This document shows, piece after piece, positions 11,575-18,017 of a stretch of 37,641 nt of DNA; the first letter of the stretch is position 1; every line of letters starts with the position of its first letter. This DNA is from a virus: the IMG/VR virus record IMGVR_UViG_3300042868_006295, positions 1-37,641 of that record. One strand, 5' to 3'. A program made the position numbers and the translations under genes. A model generated the notes under the pieces. The model was not told the origin of the DNA. It did not search any database and worked only from the letters and a program-made list of their open reading frames with translations.

Positions 11575-12219
11575 ATGGCCGGTGAATGGATCAAGGTGGA
11601 GTTGCACCTACACGAAAAGCCGGAGGTTTTTCAGATAGCAACGGCCACAGGAATGGACCCCGATACGGTAGTGGGAAGGCTTCTGAAAATATGGGGCTGG
11701 GCGTCACGAAATTGTCACGCTGATGGCGTGACACATATCGCGGCACTCGCGCATTTGAACAAAATTGCAGGAAACGAAAGATTCGCTGAGAGCATGCAAG
11801 AAGCGGGCTGGCTTGAGTTAAAAAACTCGAAAATCATCTTCCCGAACTTTGACAGGCATTGCTCGCAAAGTGCTAAGGAAAGAGGGCTTGCCTCAATGCG
11901 GAAGGCTAAGGAAAGAGTCACGAAAATGTCACGCTCAGACCGTGACAAAAGTGTGACCAGAGTAGAGAAGAGAAGAGAAGATATTACTACAGACCTACCA
12001 ACGCGCGAGGAGCCAGTCGGCGACCTTGAAACGGAAAACGCGGAATGGTTGGAGAACATGCGGCGGAATTTCCCTGACCGCGATGTCGATGGCGAGCTGA
12101 AGACCTTTCAGCGTTACTGCGCCAGCAAAGGAACCGCAGCAAACCAACGGGGCTTTTTCGGATGGCTCAAAAAATCCAGCCCGGCAATCCCCGCTCAAAA
12201 ATCACAATGGAGTTACTGA
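11575..12219 (+). CDS. Phage replisome organizer / replication initiator (lambda O-like role)
   Basis: A 214-residue protein whose N-terminal domain (W-I-K-V-E-L-H-L-H-E-K-P-E-V, then V-V-G-R-L-L-K-I-W-G-W-A-S-R-N) matches the winged-helix domain of phage replisome organizers. Such proteins bind the origin. A charged linker (about residues 100-150) leads to a small C-terminal domain likely to contact the helicase loader. The gene precedes a DnaC-like loader, as O precedes P in lambda. Two modules of GTCACG/CGTGACA sites lie within its coding sequence, so the origin may be inside the gene. The ATG at 11575 follows the previous stop by one base. Confidence 0.8.
   Translation: MAGEWIKVELHLHEKPEVFQIATATGMDPDTVVGRLLKIWGWASRNCHADGVTHIAALAHLNKIAGNERFAESMQEAGWLELKNSKIIFPNFDRHCSQSAKERGLASMRKAKERVTKMSRSDRDKSVTRVEKRREDITTDLPTREEPVGDLETENAEWLENMRRNFPDRDVDGELKTFQRYCASKGTAANQRGFFGWLKKSSPAIPAQKSQWSY
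11703..11733. other. Putative origin module A (three heptamer-type sites)
   Basis: GTCACG starts at 11703, TGTCACG at 11713 and the inverted CGTGACA at 11727. The same three sites with the same 10- and 14-base steps recur 214 bases downstream. Iterons inside the initiator gene are the arrangement seen in lambda. Confidence 0.55.
11917..11947. other. Putative origin module B (three heptamer-type sites)
   Basis: GTCACG at 11917, TGTCACG at 11927 and CGTGACA at 11941 repeat module A with identical spacing. A further GTGTGAC follows at 11951, then a purine-rich stretch (about 11960-11985) that could be an unwinding region. Confidence 0.55.
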
Positions 12220-12944
12220 ACGACATGCAAACGATGACAACACGAGAGTGCGCGGACTGCGCAACGGGGTTTACTCCGCATGATGTGGAGTTCGGCGGAA
12301 GGACGATCTTCACGCAGACACGCTGCGAGGCGTGCCAAGAACGGGCCTGCAAGGCGTCGGAGGATGCCGAGAAGGTCAGGGTAGCGGAGGCGAAGAAAAA
12401 AGCGCGGGAGGATGCCTTTCTGGCGATTTGCCCGCCTCTCTACCGCGACACCGACCCCGAACGAATCCATGCACGCTTCCGCGAGGCGGCTTTCACCTGG
12501 ACATGGAACCCGGTGGGAGTCGGCTTCGTGGGGATGGCTGGCAAGGGGAAAACACGGGCGGCTTATCTGCTGATGAACCGGATGGTGCAAGCAGGCCACC
12601 GATGCGCGGCGATGACCTCGACCACATTCGGGAAAATATGCGTCGATCAATTCGCCGATGACAAAGCACGCAAAGCGCAAGCGGAAAAAGACCTCCGCGC
12701 ATGCTACACGGCAAGCGTGTGGTTTCTCGACGACCTCGGCAAACAACGCATGACCGAGAGGGGAGAAATGGAGCTTTACGCCGTGCTGGAACACCGCACG
12801 GCCAACATGTTGCCGACGATCTGGACGGCCAACGCCAAAAGCGATGTCCTTTGCAAGATGTTCAGCGAAGACAGAGGCGAGCCGATCATGCGGAGGCTCA
12901 TCGAGTTCTCGCGGATTACAGCGGTATGGAGGGACGGGCAATGA
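12207..12944 (+). CDS. DnaC-like helicase loader ATPase
   Basis: A 245-residue AAA+ ATPase of the DnaC/DnaI family, expected to load the host replicative helicase at the phage origin. Cys15/Cys18 and Cys40/Cys43 form a zinc-binding N-terminal module as in DnaI-type loaders. Walker A is G-M-A-G-K-G-K-T (109-116), Walker B V-W-F-L-D-D (171-176), and the sensor 1 region T-I-W-T-A-N. The end R-R-L-I-E-F holds the likely arginine finger. I favour ATG 12207, overlapping the initiator by 13 bases. ATG 12162 is also open but would overlap by 58. Confidence 0.88.
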   Translation: MELLNDMQTMTTRECADCATGFTPHDVEFGGRTIFTQTRCEACQERACKASEDAEKVRVAEAKKKAREDAFLAICPPLYRDTDPERIHARFREAAFTWTWNPVGVGFVGMAGKGKTRAAYLLMNRMVQAGHRCAAMTSTTFGKICVDQFADDKARKAQAEKDLRACYTASVWFLDDLGKQRMTERGEMELYAVLEHRTANMLPTIWTANAKSDVLCKMFSEDRGEPIMRRLIEFSRITAVWRDGQ

Positions 12945-13165
12945 GCGCCACGCCTGAGACGGACGCGCTCTATGCGCAAATGCTGGCCGAAAACCCCGGC
13001 AACTTCATCCACCTTGAGGAGTTTCTGGAACTGGCTTGCCGATTGGAGCAGGAGCGCGACGAGGCGAGGGAGGAACTCGCCCACCTCCGCGCATGCGTCT
13101 TCGATGTTCTGCATTGCGTTAAAACAGGAGCCTTTGAGGAGCTTGAAAAGGCATGGAAGAAATGA
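12941..13165 (+). CDS. Hypothetical coiled-coil protein, 74 aa
   Basis: A 74-residue acidic helical protein. It begins T-P-E-T-D-A-L-Y-A-Q-M-L-A-E, a start I have seen in small phage proteins annotated only as hypothetical. A long charged helix follows (E-F-L-E-L-A-C-R-L-E-Q-E-R-D-E-A-R-E-E-L-A), likely coiled coil. It starts in a 4-base overlap with the helicase loader and overlaps the sigma-like gene by 13 bases, linking replication to late-regulator genes in one transcript. Confidence 0.6.
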   Translation: MSATPETDALYAQMLAENPGNFIHLEEFLELACRLEQERDEAREELAHLRACVFDVLHCVKTGAFEELEKAWKK

Positions 13166-13698
13166 CCCCAGAGGACGCCATGACCTCCTGCCTGCAACGC
13201 ATCGCCACAGGCGACCAAGACGCGATGGCCGAGCTGTTCACCCTCACGCAGCCAGAAGTCACGCGCATCATCGCGTCCATCGTCCCGGCTGACGATGCAG
13301 GGGACATCTACCAGACCGCCATGCTCAAGGTATGGCAGAAGGCCGGAACATTCCGCGCCGGGGCGCCGGTCATGCCGTGGCTTATCGGCATTGCCCGCCG
13401 AACTGCCTTTGACCTCCTGCGCACTCGGAGGCGTCGAGTCGCCCTATTTGAAAAAAATAACGACTCGGAAGGCTCTCTCGTGCCGTCATTAAAGGAAGAC
13501 CGGCGCGAAATACGCCAACACCTGGACAACCTGCCAGCCATGCAAAGTAAAATCATCCGCCTTAGCTTTTTCAAAAGCATCCCTCTCAAAGACATCGCCG
13601 CACAGGAAGGAATCACGCTCAACCAAGCCCGAACTCTTCGCCGCAAAGCACTTAACACACTCAAGAAAAGCCTAAACCTTGAAAATCTCCTCGCTTAA
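13153..13698 (+). CDS. Phage-encoded ECF-like sigma factor
   Basis: A 181-residue protein with the two-domain layout of group IV (ECF) sigma factors. Region 2 spans about 15-95: D-A-G-D-I-Y-Q-T-A-M-L-K-V-W matches the -10-binding and core-binding helices, followed by P-W-L-I-G-I-A-R-R-T-A-F-D-L-L-R. Region 4 spans about 120-172: L-D-N-L-P-A-M-Q-S-K-I-I-R-L-S-F-F, then an HTH (I-P-L-K-D-I-A-A-Q-E-G-I-T-L-N-Q-A-R-T-L). Its place, last in the replication block and before packaging genes, is where phages put late regulators. It could direct host polymerase to the five late promoter motifs found here. Confidence 0.85.
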   Translation: MEEMTPEDAMTSCLQRIATGDQDAMAELFTLTQPEVTRIIASIVPADDAGDIYQTAMLKVWQKAGTFRAGAPVMPWLIGIARRTAFDLLRTRRRRVALFEKNNDSEGSLVPSLKEDRREIRQHLDNLPAMQSKIIRLSFFKSIPLKDIAAQEGITLNQARTLRRKALNTLKKSLNLENLLA

Positions 13699-13876
13699 AT
13701 ACAAAGACGGGACAGCTCACCACGCTGCCCGTGGTTATGTCGTGCTATGGGCAACGCTCATGGCACACGCCAAGCCAAACCATCGCGGCTCTATCGCCGA
13801 AATCAGCCGCGAAATGATGGAAGCCATAGATGTCGATGAGCAACGCCAAGACAAAGGGGAGGCGCATGAACTCTGA
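13679..13876 (+). CDS. Small hypothetical protein downstream of the sigma factor, 65 aa
   Basis: A 65-residue frame starting at TTG 13679, overlapping the end of the sigma-like gene by 20 bases and the Mor-like gene by 11. The product contains H-H-A-A-R-G-Y-V-V-L-W-A-T-L-M-A-H-A and a helix I-A-E-I-S-R-E-M-M-E-A-I-D-V-D-E. A small gene directly after an ECF sigma is often an anti-sigma. The H-x3-C-x2-C zinc motif and a transmembrane helix are both absent, so that role is only a guess. The weak start codon lowers confidence. Confidence 0.45.
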   Translation: MKISSLKYKDGTAHHAARGYVVLWATLMAHAKPNHRGSIAEISREMMEAIDVDEQRQDKGEAHEL

Positions 13877-14339
13877 AATCCCTCTACCACCCACGGCTCA
13901 AGTCGTTGCCGATGTCATAGGACGCGAGGCCACGCTGGCCCTTGCCATGTCCTGCCTCTATCGATGCCTGTATGTGCCAAAAGGAAAGCTGGCACCGGAC
14001 AGCTATCTCGTGCGCACAATCGGAGAAGAGAAAGCCAAGCTCATGCAAAGGGAGTTCTGCGGCATGCTCTTACCGCTGGCAACCTGCCACCACATCGCCG
14101 TATTTGAACGCCAACAACGCATCCGTGCTGCCGTAGCAGAAGGGAAGACACACGCACAAGTCGCAGTCGCTTATGGCCTCACGGTCAAATGGGTGCGCAA
14201 CCTATGCGCCCGCAAGCCAGACGAGTATCGCTATCCACTCAAAGCCTACGACCAGCCACCAGCCGGGGGGGTAGTAGGTTCTTCCACGGGGGGACGGGAG
14301 CGGGTATGCGGAAACTTGCAGAGTTTGGCTAGAGATTGA
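13866..14339 (+). CDS. Mor/C-family transcription activator
   Basis: A 157-residue protein resembling the Mor transcription activator family of Mu-like phages, whose members Mor and C switch on middle and late genes. V-V-A-D-V-I-G-R-E-A-T-L-A-L starts the dimerisation domain (residues about 13-75). An HTH follows at 85-113 (R-I-R-A-A-V-A-E-G-K-T-H-A-Q-V-A-V-A-Y-G-L-T-V-K-W-V). I start at ATG 13866 after a good GGGGAGG; 13830 and 13836 are also in frame. The last 40 residues are Gly-rich and encoded by G runs. With the sigma-like gene it makes a two-gene late-regulator candidate. Confidence 0.75.
   Translation: MNSEIPLPPTAQVVADVIGREATLALAMSCLYRCLYVPKGKLAPDSYLVRTIGEEKAKLMQREFCGMLLPLATCHHIAVFERQQRIRAAVAEGKTHAQVAVAYGLTVKWVRNLCARKPDEYRYPLKAYDQPPAGGVVGSSTGGRERVCGNLQSLARD
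14265..14304 (+). other. G-run cluster, possible G-quadruplex
   Basis: Runs of 7, 6, 3 and 3 G occur at 14265-14271, 14288-14293, 14296-14298 and 14302-14304, near the end of the Mor-like gene and just before the modification and packaging genes. One loop is long (16 bases), so a stable quadruplex is not assured. Confidence 0.4.
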
Positions 14340-14367
14340 CCAAAAAACTGCCGTTTGATTTTACAAA

Positions 14368-15153
14368 ATGAATATCACGATTCCAAAGAAAATCGAGAGC
14401 ATAAATGTTGCCTCTTTAATTCCTTATGCTGCAAACAGCCGCACCCATAGCGATGCGCAAGTTGCTCAAATAGCGTCTTCAATCCGAGAGTTCGGGTTTA
14501 CCAATCCCGTTTTGATCGACGGGGAGAACGGAATCATTGCCGGGCATGGGCGACTTCTGGCCGCTCGCAAGTTGGAAATGCAAACCGTGCCGTGCCTTCG
14601 GCTGGGACATCTGAGCGAAAGCCAACGCCGCGCTTATGTCATCGCCGACAACAAGTTGGCACTAAATGCAGGATGGGACGAGTCGATGCTAAAGGCGGAA
14701 CTGGACAGGTTGACGGCGGACGGGTTCGATATCGAGCTTACGGGATTCGATGCCGGCGAAATTGATGCGTTCGGAACAGGGGAGAGAACCGGGGACGCTT
14801 ACACCAGAAAAATCGAAGCCCCTAAATACGAGCCAAAGGGAACAAAGCCGGAAGTCGCGGAGCTTTATGATGAGAAAAAAACAAGGGCGATAATGGAAAA
14901 GATCGAAGTAGCCAAAATCGAACCTGCCTTAAAATCCTTCCTGATCGCGGCGGCTCATCGGCACACCATATTCGACTTTGAAAACATCGCCGAGTTCTAC
15001 GCCCATTCGGATCCGCTCGTTCAAGACCTGATGGAAGATTCGGCCCTGGTAATCGTAGACTTCGATAAGGCAATCGAAAAAGGGTTCGTGGTTTTCAGCA
15101 ATCACATCGCCGAGATGTTCGACAAGGACAACCCCGCCCATGATGAAGAATAA
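14368..15153 (+). CDS. ParB-like N-terminal domain protein of a DNA-modification cassette
   Basis: A 261-residue protein. Residues 5-130 form a ParB/sulfiredoxin-type domain: L-I-P-Y-A-A-N-S-R-T-H-S, I-R-E-F-G-F-T-N-P-V-L-I-D, the G-H-G-R nucleotide-binding box at 59-62, and Y-V-I-A-D-N-K-L-A-L-N-A-G-W-D near 92-106. In phages this domain is usually fused to a DNA methylase. Here the methylase part is absent and residues 150-261 form a different helical domain (L-K-S-F-L-I-A-A-A-H-R-H, D-P-L-V-Q-D-L-M-E-D-S-A-L-V-I-V-D-F-D-K). It overlaps the next gene by 14 bases, so the pair probably acts in one pathway. Confidence 0.8.
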   Translation: MNITIPKKIESINVASLIPYAANSRTHSDAQVAQIASSIREFGFTNPVLIDGENGIIAGHGRLLAARKLEMQTVPCLRLGHLSESQRRAYVIADNKLALNAGWDESMLKAELDRLTADGFDIELTGFDAGEIDAFGTGERTGDAYTRKIEAPKYEPKGTKPEVAELYDEKKTRAIMEKIEVAKIEPALKSFLIAAAHRHTIFDFENIAEFYAHSDPLVQDLMEDSALVIVDFDKAIEKGFVVFSNHIAEMFDKDNPAHDEE

Positions 15154-16006
15154 AAACTTCGTCGCCATCATTATGACGCACGGGCGACCTGATCGGGTCC
15201 ATACCGCTCGCGCCTTGAAGCGGCAAGGCTACACTGGTCGAGTCATCATCCTGATCGACAACGAAGACAAAAGCCGGGTCGAATATGAAAAGCGGTTTAA
15301 AGGACAGGTGCACGTCTTCGACAAAAAAGGAATCTCAGACACCTTTGATGAGGGCGACAACTTCGGAGACCGGAGGGCCATCGTTTACGCTCGAAACGCA
15401 TGCTTTGAAGTAGCGAAAGAAGTGGGCGCAGAGTGGTTCATCGAGCTGGATGACGATTACCAAGATTTTCGGTATCGAGCGGATGGGAAACTTCAATTTT
15501 GCGATAAAACAAATATCTCAAATCTGGATGGGGTGTTCGATGCGATGGTGGATTTTCTCAAAGTGAGCAAGGCGGCAACTATTGCGATGGCGCAGAACGG
15601 GGATTTCATCGGCGGAAAAAATGGGTCGATGGCGAAGAAGTTAAAACTAAGGCGAAAGGCAATGAACACATTCGTATTTAATACCGCTTGCGATTTTCGG
15701 TTTTTCGGCAGGATCAACGAAGACGTAAATTCCTACACGTGCGCAGGCAGGCGCGGGGTTTTATTTTTGACCGTTCCCAATATCGGAATCTGCCAGAAGC
15801 AAACGCAAGCCAACTCAGGCGGAATGACCGAGCTTTATTTGGAATCTGGCACATACGTTAAATCATTCTACTCCGTCATGTATGCGCCGAGCTGTGTAAA
15901 GGTCGCTGATATGGGTCCGGTTTATCGGAGGATGCACCACCGCATAAAATGGAGAAACGCAGTTCCGTGCATCGTCGGTGAAGAACTCAGAAAGACACGA
16001 CCATGA
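15140..16006 (+). CDS. TET-associated-type DNA base glycosyltransferase (probable)
   Basis: A 288-residue protein with a GT-A-like fold. The start F-V-A-I-I-M-T-H-G-R-P-D-R-V-H-T is followed by V-I-I-L-I-D-N-E-D, Y-A-R-N-A-C-F and E-L-D-D-D-Y-Q-D-F-R. The triple-Asp segment is the expected metal and nucleotide-sugar site. Later come A-Q-N-G-D-F-I-G-G-K-N-G-S, G-R-I-N-E-D-V-N and K-Q-T-Q-A-N-S-G-G-M-T. I recall this pattern from phage proteins called TET-associated glycosyltransferases (TAGT), which decorate oxidised 5-methylcytosine; the family call is from memory. A cytosine methyltransferase lies nearby, but no TET-like oxygenase is visible in the window. Confidence 0.7.
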   Translation: MMKNKNFVAIIMTHGRPDRVHTARALKRQGYTGRVIILIDNEDKSRVEYEKRFKGQVHVFDKKGISDTFDEGDNFGDRRAIVYARNACFEVAKEVGAEWFIELDDDYQDFRYRADGKLQFCDKTNISNLDGVFDAMVDFLKVSKAATIAMAQNGDFIGGKNGSMAKKLKLRRKAMNTFVFNTACDFRFFGRINEDVNSYTCAGRRGVLFLTVPNIGICQKQTQANSGGMTELYLESGTYVKSFYSVMYAPSCVKVADMGPVYRRMHHRIKWRNAVPCIVGEELRKTRP

Positions 16007-16713
16007 AAACCGAAGAGCCAGCAAAAAACTTAGCGCAAAAAATTCGTGATGCTGAATTTAAAAACATCCTGCAAAAGCTGAAGGATGGAAAAACCCTAAC
16101 GGCGCGAGAGTCAAAACTTGCGTATGAACTTGCGGAAAGAAACGGAGAAGCTGAAGAAAGCGAAGGGCGATATTCCAACGCTGGAGTTGATGAGGTCGCA
16201 GAGCTGTTCGGAGTCACCCCGGCAAGAGTCCATCAACTCGTTGCCGATGCCGTTGTAATACGGACAAGTCGCGGAGCGTATGACCTCTGGCAATCGGCGC
16301 ACAATTACATTCGTTTTCTGCGAACTCGTAAAGCAAATCAATGGGAGAACAATGAATCCGGCGACTACGAGGTGCAACGAACCAGAGTTTACAAAGCCCG
16401 CGCCGAAATCCTCGAAGCGCAATCGATGGCGATGCGGGGAGAACTCCATGATGGCGCTTGCATTGCCGAGGTGATGGGTGAGGGGCTGGCCAACATCCGG
16501 GCAAAGCTCTTGGCAATCCCAACCACGGCAGGCCCTCGCGTGGCAGACGAGACAGACCCAAACAAATGCGCGGCCCTCATCGAGACCCTACTGCATGAGG
16601 CGATGGCGGAATGCTCAAAATACAACGGACGGGAGATTCTGAACCGCTATCTCAAACGGAGCGAGGCGAAGCCGGAAGAGTCTGAAGAGGCCGGCGAAGG
16701 TTGGGAGACATGA
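16003..16713 (+). CDS. terS: Terminase small subunit (Nu1-like)
   Basis: A 236-residue DNA-packaging recognition protein. A winged helix-turn-helix (V-D-E-V-A-E-L-F-G-V-T-P-A-R-V-H-Q-L-V, about residues 62-80) would bind the packaging start site. A Y-x-x-x-R-A-E-I-L-E-A-Q segment near 125-140 begins the helical oligomerisation part. A-N-I-R-A-K-L-L-A-I-P near 165 is typical of phage Nu1-like small terminases. It is separated from the large subunit by the methyltransferase gene, an unusual insertion. It starts in an ATGA overlap with the glycosyltransferase gene and ends in one with the methyltransferase gene. Confidence 0.82.
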   Translation: MKTEEPAKNLAQKIRDAEFKNILQKLKDGKTLTARESKLAYELAERNGEAEESEGRYSNAGVDEVAELFGVTPARVHQLVADAVVIRTSRGAYDLWQSAHNYIRFLRTRKANQWENNESGDYEVQRTRVYKARAEILEAQSMAMRGELHDGACIAEVMGEGLANIRAKLLAIPTTAGPRVADETDPNKCAALIETLLHEAMAECSKYNGREILNRYLKRSEAKPEESEEAGEGWET

Positions 16714-18017
16714 TCGATAACAAAAAGACAAACAATGTGGATACTACCAAAACAATTACACACCTCGGACTTTGTGCCGGATACGGCGGCATTGAGCTTG
16801 GACTCCACCGAGTTATCCGAAATCTGCGCACGGTCGCTCTTTGTGAGGTCGAAGCCTTCTGCTGCGCGAATTTGGTCGCAAAAATGGAAGCGGGACTCAT
16901 GGACGCAGCACCTATCTGGACGAATCTTAAATCCTTCCCATGGGCAGAGTTTCGTGACCGCGTGGACATCCTCACTGGGGGGTATCCCTGCCAACCATTC
17001 TCCGCAGCCGGAAAGCGACTCGGCACAGAAGACCCTCGCCACCTCTGGCCATTTATCGCAGACGGAATTCGGATTCTGCGACCCAAGCTCTGCTTCTTTG
17101 AGAATGTCGAAGGACACATCAGCCTCGGACTCCGAGAGGTCATTGGAGAATTGGAATCAATCGGTTATAAAAGCTCGTGGGGAATATTCTCGGCGGCTGA
17201 AGTCGGCGCACCTCACCAACGCAAGCGGGTGTTTATCTTGGCCTACGATCAGAGCCAGCGAATACAAGGACACGGGGCCGATTGGCTCCAAGAGTCACGA
17301 CCACATGCTGGGCAAGGGCTACCTCTGCGCGGTGGTGACGCAGGATGCTTGGCAAACTCCAACGACCAACATGGACATGGTGAGGAGCGAGGAGGGAGTC
17401 CAGAAGAGGATCGCATTTCGAGCGAGCATCGGGAGGAAGAGCATTCCAGACGGGAACTTAGGCGAGCAGATGCAGCGCCTGCATGGCCTTCCCGCCCCGG
17501 CGAACCCCAGCACGGATGGGAGCCGCCAAGGGTTGTGGCGAACCCCGTCATCGTCGGACGGCGAGGGCGGTGTGATGGAGATGCGGGAGGGCTGTGCGGG
17601 GAAATACAAACTGCGGGATCATGTGGTGGCGGAAGAGAAGATGTGGCGAACCCCGTCCGTAGCAGAGGAGAAGAACCAGAACACCTCAACGCAAATCTAC
17701 CTTCAGAACCAAGTGGGGGCGACTCCAAAGGCTTGGGCAACGCCGATCATGGGCGACTCGCATCTGGCATCGACGCCGGAAGTGGCACAGAAGCGGATCG
17801 AGGAGGGCAAAGTGACATTGAGCAGGCAGAACCCCGGCAAGCTCAACCCTCGCTGGGTCGAGACGCTGATGGGTCTGCCGGTGGGCTGGGTTATGCCGAG
17901 CTGTGCGTCTCCTGTGACAATCGAACCGACGAACTACGACTGCTCGGTAACGGAGTCGTGCCTGCCACAGCCGAGCGAGCTTTTAGAATCCTGATGGAAG
18001 AGATCATTTCAGCATGA
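16710..18017 (+). CDS. DNA cytosine-C5 methyltransferase (Dcm-like)
   Basis: A 435-residue enzyme that transfers methyl from S-adenosylmethionine to cytosine C5 in DNA. Motif I is L-G-L-C-A-G-Y-G-G (19-27), the catalytic motif IV G-G-Y-P-C-Q-P-F (90-97; Cys94), motif VI E-N-V (131-133), motif VIII Q-R-K-R (170-173), and motif X L-L-G-N-G-V-V-P (411-418). The stretch 185-400, where the target recognition domain should lie, is low in complexity with repeated A-N-S/A-N-P/G-N-A-D/G-Y-A units. It is overprinted by a second long frame at 16735-17994. I start at ATG 16710 (ATGA overlap); TTG 16701 is possible. Confidence 0.9.
   Translation: MIDNKKTNNVDTTKTITHLGLCAGYGGIELGLHRVIRNLRTVALCEVEAFCCANLVAKMEAGLMDAAPIWTNLKSFPWAEFRDRVDILTGGYPCQPFSAAGKRLGTEDPRHLWPFIADGIRILRPKLCFFENVEGHISLGLREVIGELESIGYKSSWGIFSAAEVGAPHQRKRVFILAYDQSQRIQGHGADWLQESRPHAGQGLPLRGGDAGCLANSNDQHGHGEERGGSPEEDRISSEHREEEHSRRELRRADAAPAWPSRPGEPQHGWEPPRVVANPVIVGRRGRCDGDAGGLCGEIQTAGSCGGGREDVANPVRSRGEEPEHLNANLPSEPSGGDSKGLGNADHGRLASGIDAGSGTEADRGGQSDIEQAEPRQAQPSLGRDADGSAGGLGYAELCVSCDNRTDELRLLGNGVVPATAERAFRILMEEIISA
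16735..17994 (+). CDS. Overprinted protein with W-x-T-P repeats inside the methyltransferase gene
   Basis: A 419-residue frame, ATG 16735 to TGA 17994, lies entirely within the methyltransferase gene in the +1 frame. The start M-W-I-L-P-K-Q-L-H-T-S and the segment S-Q-K-W-K-R-D-S-W-T-Q-H-L-S-G-R are compositionally normal. The second half has recurring units W-P-T-I, W-Q-T-P, W-R-T-P (twice) and W-A-T-P, each followed by a polar stretch. The end is L-N-P-R-W-V-E-T-L-M-G-L-P-V-G-W. From memory, proteins with W-P-T-P repeats and this C-terminal signature occur in many phages. Both frames are likely translated. The function is unknown. Confidence 0.65.
   Translation: MWILPKQLHTSDFVPDTAALSLDSTELSEICARSLFVRSKPSAARIWSQKWKRDSWTQHLSGRILNPSHGQSFVTAWTSSLGGIPANHSPQPESDSAQKTLATSGHLSQTEFGFCDPSSASLRMSKDTSASDSERSLENWNQSVIKARGEYSRRLKSAHLTNASGCLSWPTIRASEYKDTGPIGSKSHDHMLGKGYLCAVVTQDAWQTPTTNMDMVRSEEGVQKRIAFRASIGRKSIPDGNLGEQMQRLHGLPAPANPSTDGSRQGLWRTPSSSDGEGGVMEMREGCAGKYKLRDHVVAEEKMWRTPSVAEEKNQNTSTQIYLQNQVGATPKAWATPIMGDSHLASTPEVAQKRIEEGKVTLSRQNPGKLNPRWVETLMGLPVGWVMPSCASPVTIEPTNYDCSVTESCLPQPSELLES

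Noticed and set aside
14131-14155. Sixth late motif inside the Mor-like gene (GCAGAAGGGAAGACAC)
   Set aside because: It shares only fragments of the consensus with an insertion, and no -10-like box follows.
14368-18017. A TET/JBP-like dioxygenase completing the modification pathway
   Set aside because: None of the proteins I could read shows the H-x-D iron-binding motif in a double-stranded beta-helix context. I do not assign one.
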